Origin: Adenophora triphylla var. japonica
Lineage: Eukaryota > Streptophyta > Magnoliopsida > Asterales > Campanulaceae
DNA: 64,000 nt
Direction: 5' to 3'
Assembly (NCBI GenBank): GCA_022495995.1
Contig: JAFEMH010000076.1
Location: forward strand, 1,054,001 to 1,118,000
Part shown: positions 22,468 through 34,428 of the stretch, one piece after another
Numbering within the stretch: position 1 is the stretch's first letter
Layout: each line of letters opens with the position of its first letter
Notes under the pieces: generated by a model
What the model saw: the letters and a program-made list of their open reading frames with translations, nothing else
Database searches by the model: none
What the model was told of the DNA's origin: nothing
Position numbers and translations under genes: made by a program

Positions 22468-23044
22468 TGTTTTGGTCAAATTTCAACAATTATATTTTTA
22501 TGATGGGAAAAGTGACTAAAGTGATATGAATCTAGGTACAATGACTATCAAGTTGAATAGAAATGGACACAAGACATTTGTTGACTAGGGAAAGCCCTTG
22601 AACAACTTGTTCGCCGGCATAAAACCCCGGGAGGATGTGGCTCCTGCCTTGACCGAAAGTTTACTAAGAATTTTCTTGAGATTACAATGCTAAGAGCGTA
22701 TGAAAAGGGAGCTTAGACTAGTGTAGTGCGTGTGTGAATTTATAGTGTATGTCCCCTTTTATACCTCAAGAATAAAACTAAATAACAATGAGGGCCTACA
22801 AACTCGGAATTGAGGTTTATCCTTGGAGATTTATCCGCACTCATCCGTTGGGAAAGAGATAGTCGTTGGCTTGCTGAAGAAACGTGGTTGAACTGGTCTT
22901 TGGCACGTTCCCTATAAAATAGGAAAAGCGTTATGCGTCCCAACCTGTAAAAACCAAGTTGTAAACAGAACAACCCAAGTTGTTAGTACCAAGTTGTTTA
23001 GGCGTAAGTTGCAAACATGTTGATTGAAAATGTAGGGCCCAACA
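22468..23044 (-). repeat. 5' LTR of element C
   Basis: 577 bp, identical to the 3' LTR except for two C/T positions (near 22618 and 22742). It holds the same four CAACTTG-type motifs and a TATA box. Confidence 0.96.
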
Positions 23045-26000
23045 AAAACCACGGGCCATTCTTTTCTGGTATGCCCGATTATGCTCCATGGCTTTTAATC
23101 TGCGTTCATCTAGCAGAGCCAATTCATTATATCGACTTTGGAGCCAATCAATCTCATTCACCTCATTCTCAAGCAACACTCTGAGGGATGGAATTTCTAA
23201 CTCAATTGGCATGACCGCCTCCATTCCGTAGGTCAAAGCGTAAGGGGTTGCACCGGTGTCCGTTCGAATAGAAGTGCGGTAGCCCCATAATGTTAAATGC
23301 AGCTTCTCTGGCCAATCCCTTCCTCGTTCGGCCATTTTCTTAATGATCCTTTCCAAATTCTTATTAGCAGCCTCAACAGCACCATTAGTCTGAGGTCTGT
23401 AAGGCGAGGACTTTTGGCGCTTGACTCTGTATTCATTAAGCAGGCGATCAGTTTCTCCCTCGAAATGGGTTCCGTTGTCGGAAATAATCTCATTTGGGAC
23501 TCTGTAGCGGCAGAAGATCTTTTTTTTATGAAGCGGGCCACTTTTTTAGCTGTGAGCACTTTGTAAGATGCAGCTTCTACCCATTTCGTGAAGTAATCCA
23601 CAGCAACCAACACGAATGAGTGCCCATTGCTCCCGGATGGAGTTATCTTCCCAATGACGTCGATACCCCATGTTGCGAAGGGCCAGGGAGTTGTCATACA
23701 GTAGAGGTCATGAGGAGGGATATGGTTCAAGTTGGAGAAGCGCTGGCATTTATCACAGGTCCGCACAAATTGAATACAATCGGTTTCCATAGTAATCCAG
23801 AAGTAGCCCAGCCTGATAATGCTATGCATAAGAGATCTAGCGTTCATATGGGGTCCGCAAGCACCGTTATGAACATCTTCCATTACTCTTTGGGCCTTTT
23901 CCTTGCCGATACAGAGTAGGAGAGGGCAACCTTCCCTTTTCTTCCACAATTCATTGCCGAGTATAACGTACTGAGCTGACAGCCTTTTCAACGCTTGCAG
24001 ACTCTTGGCATGAATATCTTTTAGGTCTCCTTCTTTATCAACGGGGAAAGATGCTTCACCATGCTTGAGATATTGGAAAATCTGATTGTACCACGGCTCA
24101 TTGACGGTTTCAACCTCTATTTCATAGCAGTATGCAGGGCTCTCTCGCCTATCGACCCTGAATGGTTTGATCGACTTTCCTTCCGGGATTTTTACCAAAG
24201 AAGCTAAGGTGGCCAGGGCATCAGCAAATCTGTTCTTGTCTCGCGGTAGGAATTGAAATGACACTTCCTTGAACTGACCGACGAGCTCTATAATGTAAGA
24301 ATGGTACTTCTGGAGACATGGGTCTGAGGTTTTCCATCTATTAGCTGCTTGGTTGATTATCAATTGGGAATCCCCGAACACTTCCTATTCTTCCACATGT
24401 CGCTCAAGGGCAGCTTCTAGACCGGCTATACAAGCTTCGTACTCGGCCGCATTGTTGGTAACCGAGAAGTTCAACTTGATAGCGATGGGGGTATGCATAT
24501 CGTTCGGGTCTACAAGTACCATCCCAATGCCATTTCCTCTTTTGTTTGTCGCCCCATCGAAGAACAGCTGCCATCGATTGCTATTTTCTATAACAAAAAT
24601 CCCCTCATCCAGAAACTGGAGATCCGGTCCTCGGGGTTCTGTGCTGGGGAAATCAGCCAATTGATCTGCCAGAGCTTGTCCCTTGATTGACTTCCGGATC
24701 ACGTACTTGATATCAAACTCAGCCAAAAAGAAGGTCCACTTCGCCAATCTGGTGGAAATGTTGCCTCTATCACCTTGAAACAAATATCTGATCGGGTCCA
24801 TCTTGGAAACCAGGTGCACTGTGTGAGATAACATATAGTGCTTCAATTTTCCGACTACCCAAACCAACGCTGCGCATGTCTTCTCGAGGGCAGAGTAGTT
24901 CAACTCACTCCCTTAGAATTTGCGACTGACGAAATATATGGCATTCTCGATCTTAGAGTCTTTCTTCTCTTGCGCTAACATGGCTCTGATAGCTGTGTCT
25001 GTGACCGTCAGATACAGAAGTAAAGGCTTGTCTCCGTGAGGTGGGAAGAGAATAGGAGGATTAACAAGGTAAGCTTTAATTCTCTCGAAAGCTAGTTGGC
25101 ATTCCTCATTCCAAACCACTTCCTGATTCTTCTTCAATAGCTTAAAGATTGGCTCACATATAGAGTTCAACTGGTTGATGAATCTGCTGATATACTGTAA
25201 ACGGCCCATGAAACCCTTCACTTCAGAGACAGTTCTGGGTGGCTTCATCTCGACGATCGCTTTGACTTTTCTGGGATCTACCTCAATGCCTCGCTCTGTG
25301 ACCATGTATCCCAAAACTTTACCCCGGATAACCCCAAAGGTACACTTGGCTGGGTTTAACCTCATAGAATGCTCCCGGAGTCTGTTGAAGAACTTCCTTA
25401 AATCTGTGAAATGCCGCCCATCCGTCCCTTTCAAATGAATAATCATATCGTCCACATATACTTCAATCTCCTTGTGGGTCATATCGTGAAACAGGGTGGT
25501 GACTGCTCTCTGGTAGGTAGCCCCAGCATTTTTCAACCCAAAAGGCATCACAGTGTAACAGTAAGTACCCCAAGGAGTAGTGAATGCTGTCTTACCCTGA
25601 TCTTCTTCTGCCATCTTAATCTGGTTATAGCCTGCGAAACCATCGACAAAGGATTTGACTTCGTAGTTTGCGGTTGCATCTACCAGCATGTCGATGTTCG
25701 GCAAGGGGAAGTCATCTTTGGGACTAGCCTTGTTAAGATCCCGGAAGTCTACACAAACTCGAACCTTCCCATTCGCTTTTGTCACTGTCACAATGTTGGC
25801 TAGCCAAGTCGGATATTCGATCACCTTGATAAAACCCACCCGTAAGAGTTTCTCAATCTCTTCTTTGACTTGTAGGGACCACTCGGGCTTGATCCGCCTC
25901 AATTTTTGCTTTATCGGCTTGATTTCTGGATCCAGGGGTATCCGGTGTTCTACAATGGAAGTATCCACCTTGTGCATACCTTTGTAAGACCAAGCAAAGA

Positions 26001-26120
26001 CATCCATATACTCTTAAGCGCAACCAGTGGCAACCTCGTTCATCTCCGGAGAAGAAGCTACCAATCTGTGTTTCTTTGGGTTCTTCGGCCGTTCCTGCAT
26101 TCACCGTTGTAAATACCTCA
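23045..26120 (-). pseudogene. Pol of element B: RT, RNase H, second RNase H, integrase (main part)
   Basis: Reading leftwards: EEPKETQIGSFFSGDE linker, then RT with VCVDFRDLNKASPKDDFPLP, MPFGLKNAGATYQRAV and YVDD (EVYVDDMIIHLK). RNase H follows (YFVSRKF, LNYSALEKTCAALVW), then the second RNase H (WQLFFDGATNKRGNGIG, AAEYEACIAGLEAAL, GDSQLIINQ). The integrase zinc region (VHNGACGPHMN..CDKCQRF) and core (GYRTSIRTDTGATPYALTYG) come last. It stops at 23045, where C is inserted, and the C-terminus is at 12968-13194. In-frame stops include TAA at 24913-24915 (where A keeps a Gln-type codon) and TAG near 24382. A frameshift in the integrase core near 23500 also breaks it. Confidence 0.94.
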
Positions 26121-26742
26121 TCGGCAGCCTTGGGCCCGGCTTTCCTTTTGTTCGCAAACCCGCTTTGAATTATTTTCTAAAGTTTGTTCATCTATTAGGT
26201 TCGCATTATCTTCAATTGAATCGGCTTAATTATTTTTAAATCTTGATGATTAACTTTATTTAAGCGTTCAATTGTTAGATTGGCAATTACGGGATACTCG
26301 TAAAGATCGATCATTTTATTCGTAGCATAGGAAACACGGTGTTTACAACTCGAAGACGATCTTCTCGTCGTGAGGACATCGGATCGATCGAAGACTCAAA
26401 TTCAATCACAAGAGACTCGGGACTCGACTCAGACACGGGGACAGATTTAGACTTAGATGGACAAGGACGAGGTTTGAGCCCCACTTTTCGATCATAGTCT
26501 CCTGTCTCGCAACCGGTCCCCGAAATGAAGTCCAGCTTACGTAGCGGCTCCTCTGCGACGGTCTTCAAACCATTCAAATCTGCCACTAGCCCCTTTTCAA
26601 ACTCCAAAGCATGGCTACCACCTCACCATCGGAGGAGAAGTCAATCAAATCTCCGAGATTTTCAATCGTAACAACCCCTTCGCAGTAACTTTTCTCGTAG
26701 ACACATCATTCTCGAATTCCGATGCCCCTGATTCTCAAACAA
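26121..26742 (-). other. Spacer of element B between RT and protease regions
   Basis: No clear domain. A short frame (26311-26607) rich in Ser and acidic residues may be a remnant of the linker between protease and RT. A weakly similar stretch is seen in A near 34180-34330. Confidence 0.4.
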
Positions 26743-27264
26743 TTATGCCAAATCACCATCAATATCTAAAGGATCTGCGCCACAGATCTTGTGCACAACA
26801 GGTTCATCCAGAGCGAGCTTCTCAAGCTGGTTTACGTAATCGGGCCCCCAGACATGGTAACTATTCTCATAGTTGGCGGTCACACCTGGCCTTTTGGGCG
26901 AACTGTCAAACATTTCTTTCATCGGGTTTTGGCTGCTGGCAAACTTCCGGATCATCCTCGTTCTATCTTCCACTTGACTTAACTTAGGTTCAGGACAGAT
27001 AAACATATCACCATCTTCCTTGACAAAATGCTGATTTAAGGACCAACTGTACGGGTGCATCTCGAGCCTCTTGTACCTCTTTCCAGCTGCTGAGGTCATC
27101 TTTTCTTTAAAAGCTTCAGTTCTGTCATACATCTTATCTTCTTTCGTCACAACATACCCCAGGCCTCGTTTATTCCTCTTAGCTTCTGGCATCATAAGGT
27201 GACATGGTCCCTGCTGACGCTTTCCCAGCCCCAATCCAGGGATATAACTCATGCCTCTCATCAT
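26743..27264 (-). CDS. G-patch-like linker segment of element B polyprotein
   Basis: The segment starts MMRGMSYIPGLGLGKRQQG, a glycine-rich pattern like a G-patch, followed by charged sequence without a recognised fold (YSWSLNQHFVKEDGDM, YHVWGPDYVNQLEK). It directly follows the protease, offset by a frameshift at about 27265. G-patch-type sequences after retroviral-type proteases are known. Here it is likely part of the polyprotein between protease and RT. Confidence 0.6.
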   Translation of the reverse strand: MMRGMSYIPGLGLGKRQQGPCHLMMPEAKRNKRGLGYVVTKEDKMYDRTEAFKEKMTSAAGKRYKRLEMHPYSWSLNQHFVKEDGDMFICPEPKLSQVEDRTRMIRKFASSQNPMKEMFDSSPKRPGVTANYENSYHVWGPDYVNQLEKLALDEPVVHKICGADPLDIDGDLA

Positions 27265-27266
27265 TT

Positions 27267-27896
27267 TTAATCTGGAGGGATCTTGTCAGAGGAAGTCGTC
27301 AAATCTATAGTGCAGACCTGTCCCTTGGGCTTCTCAATCGTAAAACCGCTAAGCATCAAGTTCTCCTGATCGAGTTTAATTTCCATCACTTGCAAGGTAT
27401 TAATGCTGGTTTCTCCAATCGTAACACTATCACCATAAATGGTCGTCAGGACTCCGTCTTGCATAAACTTTAGGCATTGGTGAAGAGTAGAGGCTACGAC
27501 TCCAATCTCATGAATCCAAGGTCTGCCCAATAACGCTGAGAATGTGACCGGAATATCGATAACTTGAAAATCTACCATCATCTCTTTACCTCCAAACATC
27601 AAATTCAAAGAGATTATTCCCAATACTGCCCTAGACGTGGAATCATAGGCTTTTATGGTTTGGTTGGATGGTTTAAGGTTTTGCGCATTGATATCCAACA
27701 TACTCATCATTTTAGCTGGGAGCACATTCATAGCCGACCCATTGTCTATCAACACATGGGGAATCCATCGTCCTTCTAGGGGTACCGTGATGTGCAGGGA
27801 TTCATTATGTTTTACACCAAAAGCAGGCAGATCAAGATCTGTGAAAGTAATGATGTTCCCATATTGCGCGATTCCGATCACCGTGCAAAGCTTCAT
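27267..27896 (-). CDS. Aspartic protease of element B
   Basis: Motif HVLIDNGSAMNVLPAKMM, then AVLGIISLNLMFGG, and the conserved VTFSALLGRPWIHEIGVVASTLHQCLKF block. Open for about 209 codons. It overlaps the gag C-terminal frame by four bases and is in a different frame. Protease of the gag-pol polyprotein. Confidence 0.88.
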   Translation of the reverse strand: MKLCTVIGIAQYGNIITFTDLDLPAFGVKHNESLHITVPLEGRWIPHVLIDNGSAMNVLPAKMMSMLDINAQNLKPSNQTIKAYDSTSRAVLGIISLNLMFGGKEMMVDFQVIDIPVTFSALLGRPWIHEIGVVASTLHQCLKFMQDGVLTTIYGDSVTIGETSINTLQVMEIKLDQENLMLSGFTIEKPKGQVCTIDLTTSSDKIPPD

Positions 27897-30425
27897 CCGG
27901 GTGGCATTGGATGTAAACTTTTGTTTTGGACAAGGCTTCTTCTAATTTCAACTTGTGAGGATACGAGGATGTGAGGAGAGACCATAAGGAAATATCGGCT
28001 TGGGTTCTCTTCAGTTGTGTCAAGATTGGATCTTCCTGCTTCTTCATCCTTGGTTGATCTGTATGGGTGCTGAGAAGACTGGGGATTCGCAATTGCTACA
28101 GCTTTACCTTTCCCGGATGGATCTATGTTATCTGCTCCCAACATTCTTCCGGATCGAGTCAACAAATTAATTTCTGAATCTTTTTCAACCACAAAATCTT
28201 TACTGGCTTCCTTGAGCTCTGTTAATGAAATTGGAATAGGACGAGTGCTGTAAGGCCATGCTGCCTGCCTTATCTCATTTATAGACAATGGCGCCTCTAC
28301 ATCTGCCGCTAGCCTGAGCTCCTCTAGAGAGATCGGAGAATCTCTAGGAATCACAGAGGACATAGTGGTGGCAATCACATGCTCTTCATAATCGTCAAAA
28401 TCAGCAGCATTATTCAAACCATAGAGATCATCAATATACAAAACATAACAGAAGTTATCTTTCATTTCACCAGAAAAAGGGATTACATCAGTCACATTCT
28501 CATTACAACCAGTATTATCACTTTCAACTATCGACTTCTCAAACTCTATTACATTAACATAGTGATCTTGGCCAAAATCCATGAGGTTCACGGCGTTGTT
28601 AGGAAACGGGTTGTTGACGACATTAGGACGAGGGGATTTCTCAATTTTCTTCTCATCTACAAGCCCTTGAATGATTCTCTTGAGAGTGAGGCACATGTTG
28701 GTGGTATGTCTTGGGAATTGGTGGAACCGACAATACTTGCTTGTATCCAGATTAGGGTTGGGATTAAAAGGTTTGTAATTCTCCAGTGGCTTTATCATTC
28801 CTGTCCTGAGCAATCCATTGTAGACTTCCTCTGTAGTCATTCCCAAATCATTAAACTTTCTTTGCGGCCTGGGCTGGAATTTTCCTCCATTAGAACTGTT
28901 ATTAACCACTCCTTGCAGGTTGTTGACGATATTATCCTTCACTGTTTCCCTTCCTCTTGGTGCCGTAGCTGAGACTGGATTTGCTATCCTAAGATCTCGA
29001 AACCACTACTACCGCCGTTTCCACTCACAATCGGGGTTTGATTAAACAACTTATTTTCGCTTCTGGCTCCCATGCCGACCATCTCCCGCAAGTCTGGATA
29101 CCATCCTTTCCCAATTGCTTCTCTAAGCACTGGCTTCACGCATGACAAAAATATGTCCTTTTGGTCTTGGAGGGGGATTGGTTCCGATAACTCATTGAGC
29201 TTAGCATTCCATCGCTTGTAAAACTTTGTAATTGACTCATCTGCCTTCTGGATAGTTCCCACCAAATCATCCCGAGTAGTGCGCCATTCCAAGTTACCTC
29301 TATATTTCTCCAGAAAAGTCTCTGTAATCTGACTCCAAGTAGAGCGACATTCTTGCTTCAGGGCTAAAAACCATGTAAGAGCTGGTCCTTTCAAAGTCAA
29401 GTGGAAGTGGGAAGCCATGAACTCGGGCGTACAACCCATTGCACCCATAGTCATCACATAGGTATCTACATGCGTCTTCGGACAAGCAGTGCCATCAAAA
29501 TCCATTTTCGGCATCTTGAATTTGTGAGGCAAAGGAGTTACTTGGGTTGGATCTACCACTCTGAGACCGCTGGAACCAACAGTCAGCTTGTCTATCTGTT
29601 GCTGCATCTGTTTTAGCAAGGTTGTTACTCGAGTCATCCCCGGACTGGGATGGCGGGAGCCACTGTTGAGGAAGGTATAGGGAAATTGGAATTAGGCCCA
29701 ACAGGTAAAGCGACCGGAGGGAGACCGAGGGTGCTGGAAATGCCAATATTACTGTCCAACAAACTAACAGAGCTAGGGATTCTGTTTCCGTACATATCAT
29801 AGCCATTAAATTACATGCTGGGGTTCTGGGAACTGTACTGCGCCGACTGATCCCTGAATTGACCAAAAGGAGTGACACCTGCACTAACACACGGAGCTGA
29901 ATACGGGGTGGAGCCATAGAGATGCTGAGTAAGGGTAGTGCACACTGCTGGCTGAGGAAAACTGCCTTGGAGTTGGGACGGCTGATACTTCGGAACACTG
30001 TCTTGAATTATCTGATTTCCCGAGAGACGGTACTGACCATTCTGCTGCACACCATACTGACCACCCTGATATCCTTCGGGATACACACTGTATTGAGGTT
30101 GGGAGTAACTGGCTCGGAACTGAGACCCATGCTGAACTTGTGGCATCGGAGCATTGGGAGCCAGAGAAGAAGTAAGGTCAAAGAAGCTCACTGGATGACC
30201 ACCATTCTTGCTAGGACCTTGCTGAGCCACCTGGTTATATGCTTGGGAGGAAGGGGAAGGAAACTTTCCTTGGACACTCGGGATCAATCCTGAAGATGGT
30301 ACTTGTTCGGGCGAGGAACATAGCCGGTGGGAGGAGGCATAGCATTGTAGCCGGTTGGAACAGCCGGATAGGGAAATAGATCCGGTCTCATTGTTGCCCT
30401 CTTCGCATTTCCTCATAGGAACCAT
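27893..30425 (-). pseudogene. Gag of element B
   Basis: The N-terminal part (30425 to about 29640) is Gln/Gly/Ser/Tyr-rich (YPEGYQGGQYGVQQNGQY). The capsid-like core has MPKMDFDGTACPKTHVDTYV, GPALTWFLALK and FLEKYRGNLEW (29550-29150). The C-terminal part has the variant knuckle CRFHQFPRHTTNMCLTLKR. There are frame changes near 29640 and 28960, so it is broken. Structural protein of the particle. Confidence 0.88.
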
Positions 30426-31967
30426 CCTCTCTACGGAGCATTGCTATCCCTCGGGCTCTCATAGCCTCCACAAAACGGTTATGGGCCTCTTCTTCTGGAT
30501 CTTAGCGTTCGAGCCGACAGCGGGCTTCACGCTCTCGGGTCAAAGCGGCTTCCAAGTTCAACCTCAACTCCTCTCAGACAAATCATTCAGCTTGGCTGAT
30601 TCATCGGACTTGAACCTCCAGCGGATTGAGTAGCAAACAGATCTCCATTCCCTGCCATTTCGGATTCTATACTGACTAAAGCTTCGGAAACTGCTAAAAC
30701 TTCTCTAACAACCCGAATTAAACGAGCTCCTGGTACGGATGATCGACTCCAACTCGCCGTAGCTGCGGGGGTATATATACGGGTTTATGAGGTAGGGAAG
30801 GAAGAGTGGATACGGGAGAGGGAGAAGAAATGGAGAGACAGACTCACACAAACAATTTATTTATCTTCAAGTATAAATCAATGATTTAAATCCTAAGAAC
30901 GGTTGGAAAAGGCTAACCCTTTATTTATGCTAACTATACCTTGGGGGAACCTAGGGACGTAACGTTCAAATTACACTAAATGTTTTGTATTTGAAATTAA
31001 TAATAGGTAATGTTACCTAGCCAAAACCTAACACGATGTGAGACAGACGTGTAGCCCCAATTTCTAGGGAAATTTGGGCAGCATAACGGGTATTCTCGGG
31101 GAATTTCCAAGAAAAATCCGGTATGACCTCTCGTCGGTGCATGGTGACAATGCGGCATGATCTCTCGTTTAGGACACGCCACGGAAGTGACATGTCCTCA
31201 TGTGAAACCATGTTGCATTGGCAACATGCCCACAAGGTGTGGGGTTTTGAGGGAGGTAATAGAACTTATTTGGAAATTTCAAAAAACAAACCATTTTGGT
31301 GTAGTTAAAACAACATGTCAAAAACCAACCGTGGGTAAGGTTATAGTGTGGTGCCACCTAAACGCGCTAGGGGGATAGGTTTGACATTAGGCGCTCAAAC
31401 GTAGGCGAATATTATCACCGTCCGCGATGCCGTCCGTCGCACCCGAGGGTTCTAGAACTATGTGATGTAGTGTGCGGATGTCTATATTCTTTAATTTCAA
31501 AAAAAACAAAATTTTTCATTTATCTATTTTATTTATTAAGAAAAAAGGAAGACACACACACAACTCTCAAGGAAGAAAGGGAACAACAGTCAGCTGAGCG
31601 ATCTCTTCATTGATTCAAGGGACTGCCCTCAAACCAGAACCAGAACCTATCCAGTGACTGAACTTGTCGCGTGACACAGGACAGCAAAAGACAGAGCTGT
31701 CGCACGACTAAGCAAGTCGCTGAATCAAACCCCCTGCAAAATTGAGATTAGCCCCTGCCTTTCGTTGGCAAGGGATGAGACCAACCAGCAAGGCAACCAC
31801 ATATAAAGCACAATCCACAAACAATGGTCTACAAATTGCAAGATCACCTAAAATGCATGTATCGCACATGATTATCAAGGATGCACATAGAATGAACACA
31901 TTGGATGTCTAAACGAATGAAAGCATGACCCACTTAGTTTTGAAAAACAGGTTTTCAAAAGGCATTG
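30426..31967 (-). other. Leader of element B between PBS and gag
   Basis: About 1.5 kb without a gene. It contains palindromes TGTCGCGTGACA (31665-31676) and TGTCGCACGACT (31698-31709), and a degenerate repeat region around 31100-31230 (ATCCGGTATGACCTCTCGTC and relatives) that resembles the repeats in A's leader. Confidence 0.7.
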
Positions 31968-31985
31968 TCCCCAGCGGAGTCGCCA
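31968..31985 (-). other. Primer binding site of element B
   Basis: TGGCGACTCCGCTGGGGA on the minus strand, directly downstream of the 5' LTR. F has the same site, and A differs by one base. Confidence 0.88.
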
Positions 31986-31986
31986 C

Positions 31987-33562
31987 TGAATGTGCGCTCG
32001 CCCGAAAAAAAATAATGAAATGAGAGTCGCCACGCCGTTTTAAGAGGAAACATTGAAAACCTTTTTTAGAGAGAAAATGGGTTCGGGGGTCAGGTTACGT
32101 GTTGGGAAGAACTGAGAGTTCACCCAACACGCCTCGTCCGTAGACGAGTCTTTCTAATCTAGACATCCAAATAATTCAAAAGATGTGCAAACGATGATAA
32201 TGAAACAAAGTGTGATAAACATGCATTTTATTGAATAAAATAGATCATTACAACTTGTAGACCAATTGTCCGGGAGGCCACATCCCTTTACATCAACTAG
32301 AGACAGACATAAGAACAAAGGTCCTCTGCAAAGGGTCACATATGTCGCGTGACATATGACTCTTTTGTCCCGATATGTCGCGCGACATATGTTCACCTTG
32401 CAGGGGCTCACAAATCAAATGTATCACCAAATCTCTAGATAAAATGAACAGAAGCCGATCTAGGAACTAAACAACATGAATACAAAACTACATTCTAGAA
32501 AAACTGAACAAAACAAGCTACAACTGAAATATGGTCCCTGCAGATGGTCACAACATGTCGCGTGACACAGGACTCCTCATGTCCACATGTGTCGCGTGAC
32601 ATATGTTTACCATCCGCAGGTACCTCACAAACTGAGATGCAGATCCAACAATAACACAACAATTATATCATAAACAGTAATAAAAATACGAATTAAACAC
32701 GAATCAATCAAAGGAGTGTGGATATGGGAGATCCACACTCCCTTGATGCCCAAATTGCAAATCCAAATAGATCACATCAATATCAAGCAATTGGACTCAA
32801 GTATAAGCTATTAAACGAGAGATTAGCGGTTGCCACTTGATAACCGAGGCAGAAGAGGCCTAATTATCAAGTGGAGAAGGAGAGAGAGTAATTAGAACAA
32901 AATGGATGAGAGAGAGAAGGGGGAGAGTGTTACCCTTGTAGTCCTCAACTCTTACACCAAGTTAGGTGTAGGAGCCTTCAATTCAACTTCGAGATGGAAG
33001 ATCTGAGCACTGGTTGAGAGCTGAATCAAGGGGCTTCAAGTGTATAGGGGAGTAGAGATGGAATAAGGTTGAAGAGAGATGAGAGGTGATGGAATTGGAG
33101 GGGAATTGGGAGGTTTTGGTATGAGAGAGAGAGAGAGAGAGAGAGTTTCTGGCGTAATTTGGGCAGAGTGGCTTTAGGGAGGTCAAAAAGGGATCCAAAA
33201 CTGAGAGGGGTAGGGTCTTATTTATAGCTGCTGTCTATGGTCACTTTGTGTCGCACGACGTAATGTTACAACTTTCCATGCTTCAAGTTGTCGCGTGACA
33301 CAAGGTGACAATAACCGTTTTTGGTGCCAAAATTGATTCTGGAAGCTTCCTAGGTAATACCCAAAAAGTCCAAAACAGTTTTATTCCCTCTAGGTCCTTT
33401 AACTCGAGCAAAGTACAAAAAAGTACTTCCTTCGCGAGAAACATATGAAAAGTTTCCGGAAGTCTCGGGATGGACCGGGAATTTACCAAAACGCCCCTTA
33501 ATGCAATTTTATTATTTAAAATGCATCTGGAAAGTTCGCGAATTTGGATTGGCGTACTTACA
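31987..33562 (-). repeat. 5' LTR of element B
   Basis: 1576 bp. Palindromes at 32343, 32376, 32556, 32590, 33249 and 33289. TATAAATA (minus) at 33219-33226 lies 22 bp from the palindrome at 33249. The PBS-like GAGTCGCCA is at 32024-32032. Differences from the other copy include the shorter (GA)n tract and several point changes. Confidence 0.94.
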
Positions 33563-34164
33563 GCTAGCCTTGTTTAAGTCCCTGAAGTCTACACAAACCC
33601 TGACTTTGCCGTTTGACTTGGTCACCGTCACTATGTCGGCCAACCACTTCGGGTACTCGACCACTCTAATGAAACCCATCCTGAGCAGCTTCTCTATTTC
33701 TTCTTTGACCTGGGGAGACCATTTGGCTTAATCTGGCGAAGCTTCTGCTTGACAGGCCTGGCTTCTGGGTCTAGGGGTATTCGGTGCTCAACAGTTGAAG
33801 TATCCAATCCAGGCATATCCTTGTAGGACCAGGAAAACACGTCCACATACTCCTTGAGCAAATCAATGAGGGCTTCCCGCTCTTCCCCGGTGAAGAAACT
33901 GCCAATTTGTGTCTCTTTGGGCTCTTCAGTAGTTCCCAAATTCACCATAGTCAATACCTCATCGGCAGCTTGGGCCCGATTGTCCTCTCGCTCAAAAACC
34001 TGCTTTAGATTATCATTTAAAAAGTTTTCATCTAGAAGGTCTGTGTCCCCTTCAAATGAATCATTATTAACCACTTTTAAGTCATTAAGATTTGTTTTAG
34101 TTAACTTATCATTTGTTAAGGTGGCAATTAAGGGATACGCAGAAAGGTCAACCATTTCATTCAA
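33563..34164 (-). pseudogene. RT N-terminal part of element A
   Basis: Encodes NRAQAADEVLTMVNLGTTEEPKETQ in several steps, FSWSYKDMPGLDTSTVEHRIPLDP, then after a frame change the RT fingers ending DFRDLNKAS at the junction with element B. It continues at 6943. No protease or gag lies upstream. Confidence 0.9.
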
Positions 34165-34428
34165 AGCAAAAGAAAGACAATGACATTGACTAATTATTCA
34201 TAATCCTCTTGCATGAGACCTTCGGATGACTCGAAGGATCGAAATTCAAAGATTCTTGACTCAAATGATTCTTGACCCAAATGACCCTGGACCCTACACT
34301 ACTTATTTGATTCGAAGCGCTTGACACGGGTTGTACTGGGTTTACTTTCTCTCGCTGTTGCCCCGGGTAGTAGCAGTCTTGTCAGCGTTCTTCAAAAGGC
34401 GGGAGACTTCAAGTTGATTGAAAATTTG

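Larger units (their letters stand above)
13195..23044 (-). mobile_element. Element C, young Tat-lineage Ty3/gypsy with a different antisense gene
   Basis: 9850 bp with 577-bp LTRs at each end that differ at only two positions I can find, both C/T. Sense order: 5' LTR (22468-23044), PBS, gag, protease, RT, RNase H, second RNase H, integrase, antisense gene, 3' LTR (13195-13771). It sits in the integrase of B. The gag-pol frame has several frameshifts despite the young LTRs. CAACTTG or its complement occurs about 36 times across it. Confidence 0.96.
6944..33562 (-). mobile_element. Element B, complete Tat-lineage Ty3/gypsy with antisense DUF7745 gene
   Basis: Both ends are TG..CA LTRs (6944-8535 and 31987-33562) flanked by a perfect 5-bp duplication GCTAG (6939-6943 and 33563-33567). 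Order in sense direction: 5' LTR, PBS, leader, gag, protease, G-patch-like linker, RT, two RNase H domains, integrase, antisense DUF7745 gene, tandem repeats, PPT, 3' LTR. Without the nested element C it is about 16.8 kb. The two LTRs differ by roughly 2% by eye, so it is older than C. Coding regions carry stops and frameshifts. Confidence 0.95.
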
